Positions 17,301-26,569 of a stretch of DNA of 64,000 nucleotides are shown one piece after another. A model generated the notes under the pieces. That model worked only from the letters and a program-made list of their open reading frames with translations, was not told the origin of the DNA and made no database searches. Source of the DNA: Dyadobacter sp. CY326 (GTDB lineage Bacteria; Bacteroidota; Bacteroidia; Cytophagales; Spirosomataceae). Made by a program: the position numbers and the translations under genes. Each line of letters starts with the position of its first letter. Position 1 is the stretch's first letter. The stretch is taken from NCBI RefSeq assembly GCF_021390515.1, contig NZ_JAJUXI010000002.1:186001-250000 (forward strand), written 5' to 3'.

Positions 17301-18341
17301 ATGAAGAAAAAACTCCTCCTCATTGCGCTGGCTTGCGCATTTTTTATGCCAAATTTCGTGTCGGCCCAGGCGAAATTGCTGGGTTCTACGGAACGCATCA
17401 AGGTCCATGGGAAATCTCTTGAAGGCAATCTGGAAGGCAACACGGCCGATCCCGATGTATCGATTTATCTGCCGCCGAGCTACAAAAAGGACTCGAAACG
17501 GCGCTATCCGGTTATTTATCTGCTCCATGGTTTTACTGATAACGACGCACAATGGTATGGATTGGTGAAGCATTGGATCAATATGCCCGTGATAGTTGAT
17601 AAGGTTTTTGCAGAAGGTCAGCTCAACGAAATGATCATCGTTACCCCAAATGCATATACGCGCAGCGGCGGAAGCTTTTATTCCAATTCCATTACAGCAG
17701 GCAATTGGGAAGATTTTGTTGCAAAAGAATTGGTTTCCTACATTGATCAGCATTACCGGACCATTCCTAAGGCAACAAGTCGCGGACTCGCTGGACATTC
17801 GATGGGCGGTTATGGAACAATGCGGATTGGCGAGAAATTTCCCGATGTATTTTCCAGCATTTATGCGCTCAGCCCTTGCTGCATGGCTCCGGGAGGCAAT
17901 CGTTCGCCGGAATCGCTTGCGAAAATTGAAGCTATTAAAGATCCCGCAGAATTTGCCAAGGCTGATTTTGGCACAAAAGCCGCCATTGCTTCCGCTGCCG
18001 CGTGGTCGCCGAATCCCACTAAACCGCCGTTTTACACAGACCAAATTGTGGAAAATGGTCAGCTGCAAAAAACAGTCGAACTGAAATGGGCGGCGAATGC
18101 GGGCATGGCGACGATTGATCAGTATATCAACAATCTGAAACAAATGAAGGGAATTGCATTTGATGCCGGAAATAAAGATCAACCCATTGCGGCGAATATT
18201 AAAACCTTGCATGAATTGCTTGATAATTACAAAATTGAGCACACTTACGAAGAATATGAAGGCGATCACCTGAACCGCATTGGCGAAAGAATTGAGCAAA
18301 AAATGCTGCCGTTCTTCTCAAAAAAGCTCGCGACCAAATGA
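17301..18341 (+). CDS. Exported esterase (esterase D/feruloyl esterase-like)
   Basis: An alpha/beta hydrolase of 346 residues with a signal peptide ending at VSAQA (about residue 23). YPVIYLLHGFTDND holds the oxyanion loop. The nucleophile elbow G-H-S-M-G-G gives Ser167, and His323 in EGDHLNRIG is the likely catalytic histidine. The family cleaves carboxyl esters, often on plant polymers or small acyl esters. It stands alone after paoC, 100 bases away. The next gene begins in the space after its stop, so both may share a transcript. Confidence 0.8.
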   Translation: MKKKLLLIALACAFFMPNFVSAQAKLLGSTERIKVHGKSLEGNLEGNTADPDVSIYLPPSYKKDSKRRYPVIYLLHGFTDNDAQWYGLVKHWINMPVIVDKVFAEGQLNEMIIVTPNAYTRSGGSFYSNSITAGNWEDFVAKELVSYIDQHYRTIPKATSRGLAGHSMGGYGTMRIGEKFPDVFSSIYALSPCCMAPGGNRSPESLAKIEAIKDPAEFAKADFGTKAAIASAAAWSPNPTKPPFYTDQIVENGQLQKTVELKWAANAGMATIDQYINNLKQMKGIAFDAGNKDQPIAANIKTLHELLDNYKIEHTYEEYEGDHLNRIGERIEQKMLPFFSKKLATK

Positions 18342-18414
18342 TAGGTTTCATTCGCTAGCACGATGTTTGCCGTCCCCACGCAGCGTTCTGCATTTGCAGC
18401 GCATTAGTGCACGA

Positions 18415-19176
18415 ATGGAAAATAACGAATCTAAATTTTACTCAGGCACCAGCGGACTCGTTCTGCCGGTGCCTAACAAGCAGTTTTACCCGGAAGAATA
18501 CAAAGACAAAAGCCGGTTGACATATTATGCTTCCCTGTTTAACAGCATTGAGATCAACAGCTCATTTTACAAAGTTCCACTGGCTTCCACGGTGAGGAAT
18601 TGGGCTACGCAAGTGCCTGATAGTTTTGTGTTTACCTTCAAATTATGGCGCGACATTACGCATAACAAGGGTTTAATTTTCAATCCCGATGATGTGAGCC
18701 GATTTATGCAAGTCATTAATGAGATAGGCTCAAAAAAAGGCTGTTTGCTCGTCCAGTTTCCGCCCAGTCTGAAAGCGATTTTGCTTCCGCAACTTGAAAC
18801 ACTTTTAAACACAATCGCAGCTGCCGACCCGGAAAAGCTTTGGAAAGTTGCTTTGGAATTCCGGCATAACTCCTGGTATGAGGATGAAGTTTTTGAATTA
18901 ATCGAACATTTTGGATTTGAGATTGTGATCCATGACAAACCTGGCTCTGCACCTGGCTTACTGGAATCAGAAGGAGACTTTAAGTATGTTCGTTTTCACG
19001 GCCCGAATGGTGATTACCGCGGGCAATATGAAGATGCGTTTTTATATGAATTTGCCGAACAAATGCAGGATTGGATCGCGGATGGGAAGACTGTTTTTGC
19101 CTATTTCAACAACACAATGGGTGAAGCAATCAAAGATCTTAATTTGCTCAATGCCACTATCCCGAAAGATTTTTAA
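18415..19176 (+). CDS. DUF72 family protein
   Basis: A cytoplasmic protein of 253 residues with a TIM-barrel-like fold. FYSGTSGLVLPVPNKQFYPEEYKDKSRLTYYASLFNSIEINSSFYKVP is the hallmark opening of DUF72, here starting at residue 7 after MENNES. The fold is related to the Sac/endonuclease group, but no activity is firmly established. A longer frame from 18280 overlaps the previous gene and is not preferred; the start used is 18415, about 70 bases after the esterase stop. Confidence 0.8.
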   Translation: MENNESKFYSGTSGLVLPVPNKQFYPEEYKDKSRLTYYASLFNSIEINSSFYKVPLASTVRNWATQVPDSFVFTFKLWRDITHNKGLIFNPDDVSRFMQVINEIGSKKGCLLVQFPPSLKAILLPQLETLLNTIAAADPEKLWKVALEFRHNSWYEDEVFELIEHFGFEIVIHDKPGSAPGLLESEGDFKYVRFHGPNGDYRGQYEDAFLYEFAEQMQDWIADGKTVFAYFNNTMGEAIKDLNLLNATIPKDF

Positions 19177-19189
19177 CAAAACTACTTTG

Positions 19190-19948
19190 TTATCGGATGT
19201 CGAGGGCGGCAATTTCTGCCTTGTATTTTTCGGGCAAAATTACATTGCGCATGGTGTGATGCATTCCAAAAACGCGCAAGAATTTGTATGCAGGCAGGAT
19301 TGCGGTCAAGGCTGAAACCTTGCGTAATGACAGCATTTGATGCACTTTTCCGGGAACAATTTCAGCCTGCACTTCTTTGAGCAACAGATATCTAGCAAGG
19401 CCGAGATGCTTTTGATATTGTTTGTAAAGATCTATTGAAAAAGCGCTTTCTGCGAGGTTATTATTCAAATGCTGACGCCGCATTTCCTCCCATTCAACAA
19501 AATTTTCGGGTAAGCCCGCTATCCGCATCCGCGCCCCAACCTGGTAAAAAGTTTCGAAGACTTCCGCCTTTTCATGCTTCGTGAGCTTTTTCTCCAATAA
19601 TTCATATGATCGAATGGAATAGTCGATGAGCATAAAAAGAACATCGCGATATGCCCAATCGGGAATTTTCGCTCCGCGCCTATTTTCCACTTCCTGATGA
19701 ATGGCGGTGATTTGGTCAATCGCTTTCATGGCCGCCTCTTGTTCTGAAAAAACGATCTTACGTGCATAGGCAACTGTTGAGAAAAGCCTTCCGAGGGGAT
19801 CAGCAGGCAGTTTTCCTGTAAAATAAAGCCAGTCGACCGATTTGTTCACAGCAAATTCGGCAGAAGCGCCAGCAAAAATAAAGAGGATTGTATCCGCCTT
19901 TCCCCAGATTTCCCGCACAATCGAACCTTCTTTAACAAACCAAGTCAT
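19190..19948 (-). CDS. MpaB-like oxygenase domain protein (DUF2236)
   Basis: A 252-residue helical protein. The opening SIVREIWGKADTILFIFAGASAEFAVNKSVDWLYFTGKLPADPLGRLFST is typical of DUF2236, the domain of the MpaB/latex-clearing oxygenase group. Those relatives bind haem through a histidine and are oxygenases. The second conserved block here (YRDVLFMLIDYSIRSYELL) also fits. A haem-binding histidine could be in the helix around RRQHLNNN, but I cannot confirm it. Transcribed alone, convergent with DUF72 and ending 13 bases after it. Confidence 0.7.
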   Translation of the reverse strand: MTWFVKEGSIVREIWGKADTILFIFAGASAEFAVNKSVDWLYFTGKLPADPLGRLFSTVAYARKIVFSEQEAAMKAIDQITAIHQEVENRRGAKIPDWAYRDVLFMLIDYSIRSYELLEKKLTKHEKAEVFETFYQVGARMRIAGLPENFVEWEEMRRQHLNNNLAESAFSIDLYKQYQKHLGLARYLLLKEVQAEIVPGKVHQMLSLRKVSALTAILPAYKFLRVFGMHHTMRNVILPEKYKAEIAALDIR

Positions 19949-20085
19949 ATTTTCTTAACGCTTCAATTGAATATTCCTTTTCACAACAATAAATTTATAA
20001 AAAGTACTTTGCAATACAAAGTTAATTTTCAAAGGATGTGAGTTGTATTTTATGATTTGGATTACGGACGGGGATAAAATCGCAG

Positions 20086-20490
20086 TTAGTTAGCGCCAAA
20101 AAACCGGGAGAGAATACTTTTGGCAATGTCGAGAAGCGCTTTGAAATTATTAGGCTTGACAATAAAATCGTCGGCCCCTGCATCGAGGGCTCGCTTTTTG
20201 AGTTCTGGATTACTGGATGTGGACATCATTACGGCCGGCAAATCGGCAAGCTCCGGCTCGGACCGGATCTCCTTAATGGCTTCAATGCCATTCATTTTTG
20301 GCATATTCATATCCACCAATACGACTGTTTCCGACAAGTCATCCGCATTTTTCACATTAGCGATCAACTCCTTACCATCCTCAGCTTCAATGACGGTCAC
20401 ATCAGGATTGGCTTCTTCTAATGCGTCTTTAATCAGCATCCTGTCGTCTTCGTCATCGTCTGCGAGGTGCACTGTCTGTCCTTCTGCCAT
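20086..20490 (-). CDS. Single-domain response regulator
   Basis: A receiver domain only, 134 residues, so it likely acts by protein-protein contact or as a phosphate shuttle in a phosphorelay. The acidic triad is Asp11-Asp13 region (HLADDDEDDR), the phosphorylation site is Asp60 (VVLVDMNMPKMNG), and the conserved lysine is in VKPNN near the C-terminus. No output domain follows. No histidine kinase gene is next to it. It is probably controlled by a kinase elsewhere. A start at 20490 gives a complete receiver fold. Confidence 0.85.
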   Translation of the reverse strand: MAEGQTVHLADDDEDDRMLIKDALEEANPDVTVIEAEDGKELIANVKNADDLSETVVLVDMNMPKMNGIEAIKEIRSEPELADLPAVMMSTSSNPELKKRALDAGADDFIVKPNNFKALLDIAKSILSRFFGAN

Positions 20491-20726
20491 ATTCCTGTAA
20501 AAGCTTGAAATACAAAAATATTAAATATTTATCGTTTATCAGAATGCAAGAATGAGTGCCCGCAAAAAGGAAACTTTTTCCCTGCCTGGTTGAAAGAAAA
20601 TGCAGCAACATTTATGTCCCATAAGCCCCCTGCTGTTGTCCCTTTTACGGGCGATAGAATAGCGTTTCACTTATTAATTTTGTATTATCAAATCCACAAA
20701 TCAACCTATAACTTAGTCTTTTCGCT

Positions 20727-21155
20727 ATGCCTAAATTAAACGCTTACCTCAACTTTGATGGAAAATCGGAAGAGGCTTTCAATTTTTACAAATCCGTTTT
20801 TGGCGGAGAGTTTTCTTCAATTCAAAGAATGTCTGACATGCCCGGCGCGGAGCAGCTTGCCGAAAATGAAAGAACCCGTTTGATGCACATTGCACTTCCC
20901 ATTGGAAACGGTGATGTGTTAATGGCTTCTGACACAGTGCCTTCTATGGGTCACCAACTAACAATCGGAAACAATTTTTATGTTTCAGTCTTTGCCGAGA
21001 GCCGTGAAGAAGCGGATCGCCTTTTTGCAGGTTTGTCCGTCGGAGGAGAAATTGAAATGCCGCTTGCAGATATGTTCTGGGGCGATTATTATGGCAGCTT
21101 CCATGATCAATTTGGCATCGGCTGGATGATCAATGTTCCAAACCAACATAACTAA
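20727..21155 (+). CDS. VOC family protein (PhnB-like)
   Basis: A 142-residue protein of the vicinal oxygen chelate superfamily, PhnB/glyoxalase-like subgroup. The opening LNAYLNFDGKSEEAFNFYKSVFGGEFSSIQRM is the family signature, and MPLADMFWGDYYGSFHDQFGIGWMINV closes it with metal-binding positions typical of the group. The reaction is unknown; relatives are mostly uncharacterised. It stands alone; a very strong hairpin lies downstream. Confidence 0.85.
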   Translation: MPKLNAYLNFDGKSEEAFNFYKSVFGGEFSSIQRMSDMPGAEQLAENERTRLMHIALPIGNGDVLMASDTVPSMGHQLTIGNNFYVSVFAESREEADRLFAGLSVGGEIEMPLADMFWGDYYGSFHDQFGIGWMINVPNQHN

Positions 21156-21205
21156 GATTCTCTCTTCCCACCCGCGCTAGTTCAAAGGCCCACCTTTGGA
21201 CTTCT

Positions 21206-21262
21206 TATTGTAAGGCCTCCGGCCGGTTTAGCATTGTGCTTCCGGCCGGAGGCCTTACAATA
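21206..21262. repeat. Strong GC-rich intergenic hairpin with nearby direct repeats
   Basis: A 21-base perfect inverted repeat, arms 21206-21226 and 21242-21262 around a 15-base loop, contains the core GGCCTCCGGCCGG. It lies between two convergent genes. An outer, less perfect pair (ACCTTTGG near 21193 and GAAGGTGG near 21271) extends the symmetry. Just downstream ACCTTCGCGCCAACG occurs twice, 22 bases apart (21279 and 21301). The hairpin has no T-run on either side, so it is more like a REP-type element than a simple terminator, although it could stop transcription. Confidence 0.8.
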
Positions 21263-21278
21263 TTAGGCACGAAGGTGG

Positions 21279-21315
21279 ACCTTCGCGCCAACGACAGTGA
21301 ACCTTCGCGCCAACG
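21279..21315. repeat. Two 15-base direct repeats beside the hairpin
   Basis: ACCTTCGCGCCAACG at 21279-21293 and again at 21301-21315, with a 22-base period. They join the hairpin at 21206 in one intergenic repeat element. Confidence 0.75.
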
Positions 21316-21324
21316 GCGCACCGG

Positions 21325-22755
21325 TTAATCTTTCTTTTGGGCGAAGAGCCAGTCCATTAAATGCGGTTCTTCCTTGACGTTTCGCCAAATATCATGGCCG
21401 GATTGTTTGTACTCGGTGTATTTAGGCTTCCCACCCGCTTTCTCGATTGCGTCGATAATATCTCGTGTGCCACTGACCGGAGCCAGGCGGTCTTTTGCTC
21501 CATGGAAAGCCCATATAGGCATGTTTGTCAGGACTTTACCCATTTTGGGATCGCCTCCTCCGCAAATGGGAATGGCAGCGGCAAACATTTCAGGATGTGT
21601 GCCGATAAAATGCCACGAACCATAACCGCCGCTTGAAATGCCCATCACGTAAAGCCGTTTTGCATCAACAGGATAATCAGTTTTCAATGTATTAATAGCG
21701 TCGATGACCAGCGTATCAATGTTGGGATAATTGGGAATGCCTCCAAAACCTTCACCTTCCGGACAATGCGGCATAAAAATGAATGCGGGATATTTCTTCC
21801 GATTTTCCTCATTGAAAAGAAACGGAGCCGGGTCGGCGGCGAGCTGTCGCATGTTGTCTTTTCCGTGCGCGCCGCCATGATGCAGGCAAACCACCATCGG
21901 ATATTGTTTTGTGGAATCGTAACTCGCCGGGAACATCAGGCGGTAACGCAGCGTGTCACCTGTTGCGTTCACGAAATTTCGTGGTGGAACTGCTGTGGCT
22001 AATTTGCTGATTTCAGGCGTCGGCACAAACGGCTTGCTGGACCTCGAACGAATGCTTTCTCCAACAAAACTCATCCCGAAAAACAAAATACCCAATATGC
22101 CCAAAACTTTAAGCAGTTCGCGCCAGACGATCGGGGTGGTTTTCGCTTCCGCCACAGCCATCGCTTTTGTCTCTCGCAACATATTGAGTAAGAACATAAT
22201 GGGAACGCAAATGCTGGCGACAGCGGTTAATCGGTGGATTTTTTCCACGAGCAATCTCAATGCTATGTCCTGAGTGTTATGAAACCAGAGCATGGTGACC
22301 AGCAAAATGGCGCCAGAAATAATGGACATAATTCCCGACCACATAAGCCAGGGTCGTTCCCTAACATTTGAAAATGCCAATGCAAAACCAAACAAGATGC
22401 CAACCACCAATGTCGTCGCGCTTGCGGATACAAAGAAGCTTTGCAGATTGCGAAACATTAAAATATTGTAGACCAGCGCAATCTGCCCAACGGTCGCGAT
22501 CGTATGAATCAGACCAGCAGTAAATGCGATCCGATAACCTTTGTTTAGAAAATAACGCAGCATTGCCACGGACGCAACCGCGAAAATGAAACCGAAGAGC
22601 AAAAGCCAGGGATAAAAAGAGTCGAAAGTCAGGATTCTCGAACCAAGCTGCAAACTGACTACGCCCTGGATTAAGACAGAAATAATGTGTAAAACCAGGA
22701 ACAGGATCGTAAACGAATAGAAATCACGGGACAACGCGCGGTTTAGCATGATCAT
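21325..22755 (-). CDS. Membrane-anchored serine hydrolase: seven TM segments fused to an esterase
   Basis: A 476-residue fusion. Residues 1-235 carry about seven hydrophobic segments (near 12-37, 48-67, 78-100, 107-128, 138-157, 173-192 and 214-232). Residues 265-476 form a polyhydroxybutyrate-depolymerase/feruloyl esterase-like alpha/beta hydrolase: VVCLHHGGAHG, nucleophile G-I-S-S-G with Ser374, Asp422 in HGAKDRLAP and His454 in SGHDIW. The hydrolase probably faces the periplasm. The role of the membrane part is unknown; the combination is unusual. Confidence 0.75.
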   Translation of the reverse strand: MIMLNRALSRDFYSFTILFLVLHIISVLIQGVVSLQLGSRILTFDSFYPWLLLFGFIFAVASVAMLRYFLNKGYRIAFTAGLIHTIATVGQIALVYNILMFRNLQSFFVSASATTLVVGILFGFALAFSNVRERPWLMWSGIMSIISGAILLVTMLWFHNTQDIALRLLVEKIHRLTAVASICVPIMFLLNMLRETKAMAVAEAKTTPIVWRELLKVLGILGILFFGMSFVGESIRSRSSKPFVPTPEISKLATAVPPRNFVNATGDTLRYRLMFPASYDSTKQYPMVVCLHHGGAHGKDNMRQLAADPAPFLFNEENRKKYPAFIFMPHCPEGEGFGGIPNYPNIDTLVIDAINTLKTDYPVDAKRLYVMGISSGGYGSWHFIGTHPEMFAAAIPICGGGDPKMGKVLTNMPIWAFHGAKDRLAPVSGTRDIIDAIEKAGGKPKYTEYKQSGHDIWRNVKEEPHLMDWLFAQKKD

Positions 22756-22921
22756 TAGTTTTTAGGTTACAATCAACCGTCGCAAATGCTGGCGGCTTTA
22801 CTTAATCAACTAAAATTCAGACCGATGCGAAACTACTTATTCGATTTCATGCGGTTACATAACTGGTAAAATGCTAGTTTGGATGGCGAGACATTGCATT
22901 CAGATCACATTGCCTCATTCA

Positions 22922-23578
22922 TTAAAATGTAATTTCCGTCCGCAGTTCCCTGTCCTCAATGATGTCCAGAATAGTTTGCGCAATGGCCTCGGTGCTGGTC
23001 CATTTTGAAAAATCTGCGTCGGGCATAAAACTGCGGTTAAGCGCGGTGTCGATGATTTCGGGCAATAGAATGTGCGCTGAAATGCCATCTGACTTTCCGC
23101 TTTTATTGATGAGATCGTGGAAATTATACAGCATTTGTTTGGACAACGAATATGCAAAATTGTCGTTTGCCGTCTGCGGCTCCATAGCTAGTTTTGAACC
23201 AATAAAAATGAGCTTGCCGCCGCCATTAGCTCTGTAATGTGCAATAAGATTTTTGGCTGTTGTAAATGCGGTTGCAAAATTGAGGTTCACCATGTCAGTA
23301 ATATCACGCATTGCTGCCTTTTCCAAACCGCCCGCCGCAAATCCGCCTGCCAGAAAAACGCCTGCATGAATGCGGTCATTGGATGACAAAACATCTTGAA
23401 AAAATGCGTCAGCCTGCTCACTATCAGCGAGATCAGCTTCATAATTAAACACATTGACATTGTTGGAATCACTGTTTTTCCTTACAGCAAGATGCAGATG
23501 GTAGTCCTGATCCGCTAATGTTTGAACGACAGTTTTGCCCAGGTGTCCTGCGCCGCCGGTGATGAGAATATTTTTCAT
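22922..23578 (-). CDS. Short-chain dehydrogenase/reductase
   Basis: A 218-residue NAD(P)-dependent oxidoreductase of the SDR family. The nucleotide-binding motif TGGAGHLG is at 7-14, and the catalytic YxxxK reads YSLSK. The Ser before it is in FIGSKLA. The protein is slightly shorter than most SDRs (about 250). The substrate is unknown. It follows the neighbour permease gene (minus strand) 37 bases downstream, so the two may be cotranscribed. Confidence 0.8.
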   Translation of the reverse strand: MKNILITGGAGHLGKTVVQTLADQDYHLHLAVRKNSDSNNVNVFNYEADLADSEQADAFFQDVLSSNDRIHAGVFLAGGFAAGGLEKAAMRDITDMVNLNFATAFTTAKNLIAHYRANGGGKLIFIGSKLAMEPQTANDNFAYSLSKQMLYNFHDLINKSGKSDGISAHILLPEIIDTALNRSFMPDADFSKWTSTEAIAQTILDIIEDRELRTEITF

Positions 23579-23615
23579 ATCACAAAGCTACAACCCAGAT
23601 TACAACCAGCAAAAG

Positions 23616-26003
23616 CTATTCTGAACGCAAACTTTGAACGGGATTTTTTAGAGCGGCTTTAATGCTCTGAAAGCTGACTGTGACCAATGCAACGACAATG
23701 GACAATGATCCGCCTAGCACGAAAATCCACCACTCCATTTCGGTTTTATAAGCAAAGTTTTGCAGCCACGAATGCATCATGTAAGCGCCCAACGGCACGG
23801 CGATCACAATGGAAATGAGCACCAGTTTGAGAAAATCCGTGGAAAGCAATGCAATGACGCTGGCAACCGAAGCTCCCAGCACTTTTCTGACGCCAATTTC
23901 TTTGGTGCGTTTCTCAGCCGTGAAAGTCGTAAGGCCAAATAAGCCTAGGCACGCAATCACAATTGCAATGCCGGAAAACGCCAGGAACATGCTGCCTTTA
24001 CGCTCGTCGGCGCTGTATTGACGGGCAAATGTTTGATCAAGAAAAGCATAATCAAATGGTTGTCCGGGATTGACTTTTTCAAAACTGCTGCGCAAATAGT
24101 GCAATGCTGCGCGCGTATCATGCCCGGAAAAGCGAATGTATAAATTTCCGGCATTGCGCTTTTTCAAAACCATCACCAGCGGTTCAATGCGGTTATGCAG
24201 CGAACGCAAGTGAAAATCGCTCATCACGCCTGCGATCGGAACCCTTTTGGTGTCTACTTCAATTAATCCCTCGTCCATGCTCTTCCAGCCCAAGCGCTTG
24301 ATCATGGCCTCATTTACAAGCACCGAAAACGTCGAGTCACCGTCAATGCTTCCCGAAAAACCGGCGCCTTCTTTCAATTTAATTTGCATCACGTCGAGAA
24401 AATCTGCGTCCACGTGAAAATATTCTGTTCCAATGGGCAGCTCGGCGCCTTTTGAATAAAAACTAAATGTCGTTTTGTTATTCAACCCTTCTCCTACTAC
24501 GCCATCGGACAGACTCACGTGCTTGATCAAAGGACTTTCCAGCAGCCGATTTTTCAAAACATCGGCTGACATTTGCGCTGCCGGACTTTTTAGTGATAAT
24601 GTGATCACCTGTTCCTGGTTAAAACCCAGCTCAGAACTGCGCATATAACGCAATTGCCTGTAAACCACAATGGTGCCCAAAATCATGATTATCGAAATAG
24701 AGAATTGCAGCACAACCAGCGATTTGCGCAAAAATTGCCCGCCTCCACTGGCGTTCGACGCTCCTTTTAGCACAAGGGCAGGTTTGAATTTTGATAAGAT
24801 AAAAGCCGGATAAACGCCACTCAAAATGCCAGTCAACAGCGCGAATCCAGTGAGAAAGCCGATTGTTTTTAAATCGAAGATGTCAAAGCGAAGCGTTTTA
24901 TCAGCAATAAAATTGAACACGGGAAGCAGCGAAATAACCATAATGACGCTTAGCAACACCGCAAGAAACGACATAAGCATTGATTCCGTCAAAAACTGCT
25001 TAACCAGTTGCGACTTTTGCGAACCCACCGCTTTACGAACACCGATTTCCTTCGCCCGACCCAATGATCTGGCCGTTGCGAGATTCACATAATTCACAAT
25101 GGCGATCAACAAAATGAAGAGCGCTATGGTCGAAAAAGTGTAGACATAAGCCATCGAGCTGCCATTTTCTTCTCCCGATAAATGTGACGATTTTAAATGA
25201 ATGTCCGTAAGCGGCTGCAAAACAATGTTGAAATTGACCTTCGTGCCGGTTTCATCGCCAATCGCACTTGCAATGTATTTTTTATAAAAAGCGGGCATTT
25301 TCGCTTCCAGATCAGCGACTTTCGCCTGGTGATTCAGCATTACATAAGTCCAGGAGTTGAAACTGTCCCATTTTAGCAAATCCGTATTATTTACAGACTG
25401 GTTGCTGTAAGGCAAAATCGCATCAAACTTCAAATGATGATTAGCAGGCGCATTGCTGATAACGGCCGAAATCATCATTGGAATACTGTCCTTCACCGTC
25501 ACGACTTTCCCAATCAATCCCGTAGTTTTCCCAAATAATTTCAGCGCCAGTTTTTCTGTCAGCACCAGGCTGTTTTGACTTGCTAACGCTGTTTTCCCAT
25601 TGCCATCCAGAAAATTATAGTGGAAAAAATCGAAGATTGTCGGGTCTGAAAAAACGATTTGCTTGACATAAATTGACTTTTCACCTGCTCTCAGAGTCAG
25701 ATCCCGCGGCTTGATGCGGACGGTTTCTTTAACTTCCGCATAATCGCGCTGCAAGGTCGGCCCGAATGGCGCTGAGGACTGGCTCATTTTATAATCGTTA
25801 TCAGCCCATTTTACGTGCAGATTGAGCCTGTAAATGTCGTCCGAATGGCTGTGATAACGGTCGAAACTCAACTCGTCCATCACATACAACCCGAGCGCAA
25901 CTGCGCAGGTCATGCCCGTTGCGAGGCCGATGAGAATGAGGAAACTGTAAGTTTTGTTTCGGATCAAGTTGCGCCAGGCAATTTTGAAGTAATTCTGCAG
26001 CAT
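23616..26003 (-). CDS. ABC transporter permease, two FtsX/MacB modules
   Basis: A 795-residue inner-membrane permease of the MacB/FtsX type found widely in Bacteroidota. MLQNYFKIAWRNLIRNKTYSFL marks the N-terminal helix and a start at 26003 is better than the longer frame at 26042. A periplasmic core domain of about 200 residues precedes three membrane segments (about 285-415). A second core and three membrane segments end the protein; each has the GEIGVRKAVGS/KEIGVRKVLGA block of the family. No ATPase gene is adjacent, so it may pair with one elsewhere. It probably exports a signal, drug or lipid-linked substrate. Confidence 0.8.
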   Translation of the reverse strand: MLQNYFKIAWRNLIRNKTYSFLILIGLATGMTCAVALGLYVMDELSFDRYHSHSDDIYRLNLHVKWADNDYKMSQSSAPFGPTLQRDYAEVKETVRIKPRDLTLRAGEKSIYVKQIVFSDPTIFDFFHYNFLDGNGKTALASQNSLVLTEKLALKLFGKTTGLIGKVVTVKDSIPMMISAVISNAPANHHLKFDAILPYSNQSVNNTDLLKWDSFNSWTYVMLNHQAKVADLEAKMPAFYKKYIASAIGDETGTKVNFNIVLQPLTDIHLKSSHLSGEENGSSMAYVYTFSTIALFILLIAIVNYVNLATARSLGRAKEIGVRKAVGSQKSQLVKQFLTESMLMSFLAVLLSVIMVISLLPVFNFIADKTLRFDIFDLKTIGFLTGFALLTGILSGVYPAFILSKFKPALVLKGASNASGGGQFLRKSLVVLQFSISIIMILGTIVVYRQLRYMRSSELGFNQEQVITLSLKSPAAQMSADVLKNRLLESPLIKHVSLSDGVVGEGLNNKTTFSFYSKGAELPIGTEYFHVDADFLDVMQIKLKEGAGFSGSIDGDSTFSVLVNEAMIKRLGWKSMDEGLIEVDTKRVPIAGVMSDFHLRSLHNRIEPLVMVLKKRNAGNLYIRFSGHDTRAALHYLRSSFEKVNPGQPFDYAFLDQTFARQYSADERKGSMFLAFSGIAIVIACLGLFGLTTFTAEKRTKEIGVRKVLGASVASVIALLSTDFLKLVLISIVIAVPLGAYMMHSWLQNFAYKTEMEWWIFVLGGSLSIVVALVTVSFQSIKAALKNPVQSLRSE

Positions 26004-26277
26004 ATGAGAAGCCGTTTTCTGGATTGTAAGCTGATCTTGCAAACAATTATACCATTCTCAAAATACGCCCTGAAATCCCAGAAAGGAACATTAAGAGCAA
26101 ATGTCTGTTCAAATGCGAACACGATTGTCCGGTCACATGGCAACGTTTGGAAAGCCGTTTTTTGAATGCGTGGCTAAAATGACTTTGGTCAAACCTTCCA
26201 GAAGCGAAAGCAGTTCACTTAAAGGCAAGCGGCTGGCGCAGTTTTTTTATCTAATTAAATAAAAATCTCAAACTAAA

Positions 26278-26535
26278 ATGGCAAATAAAGAACAAGACGC
26301 GCTTGACGAGAATGCAAAAACCTCAGGCCAAAATCAGGAAATCAAAGGGTCGAATGCAGTAAAAGATCCGGACGAATGGACGACGGGAGAAGAACCAATG
26401 ACCGGTGCCCAGGAGTCATATCTGAAAACATTGTCGGACGAGGCAGGCGTTGAATTCGATAGCACATTGAACAAAGCAGAAGCTTCAAAACGGATCGACG
26501 AATTGCAGCATAAGACCGGGCGCGGGTTAAAATAA
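26278..26535 (+). CDS. DUF3072 protein
   Basis: A small, hydrophilic cytoplasmic protein of 85 residues. KDPDEWTTGEEPMTGAQESYLKTLSDEAG and NKAEASKRIDELQ match DUF3072, a short helical family without known function. The N-terminal 35 residues are charged and probably disordered. It lies 35 bases before the next gene, an SRPBCC protein, and is likely cotranscribed with it. Confidence 0.8.
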   Translation: MANKEQDALDENAKTSGQNQEIKGSNAVKDPDEWTTGEEPMTGAQESYLKTLSDEAGVEFDSTLNKAEASKRIDELQHKTGRGLK

Positions 26536-26569
26536 GCTTGCTCCTTTACTTTTAAAACAATTACACTTC

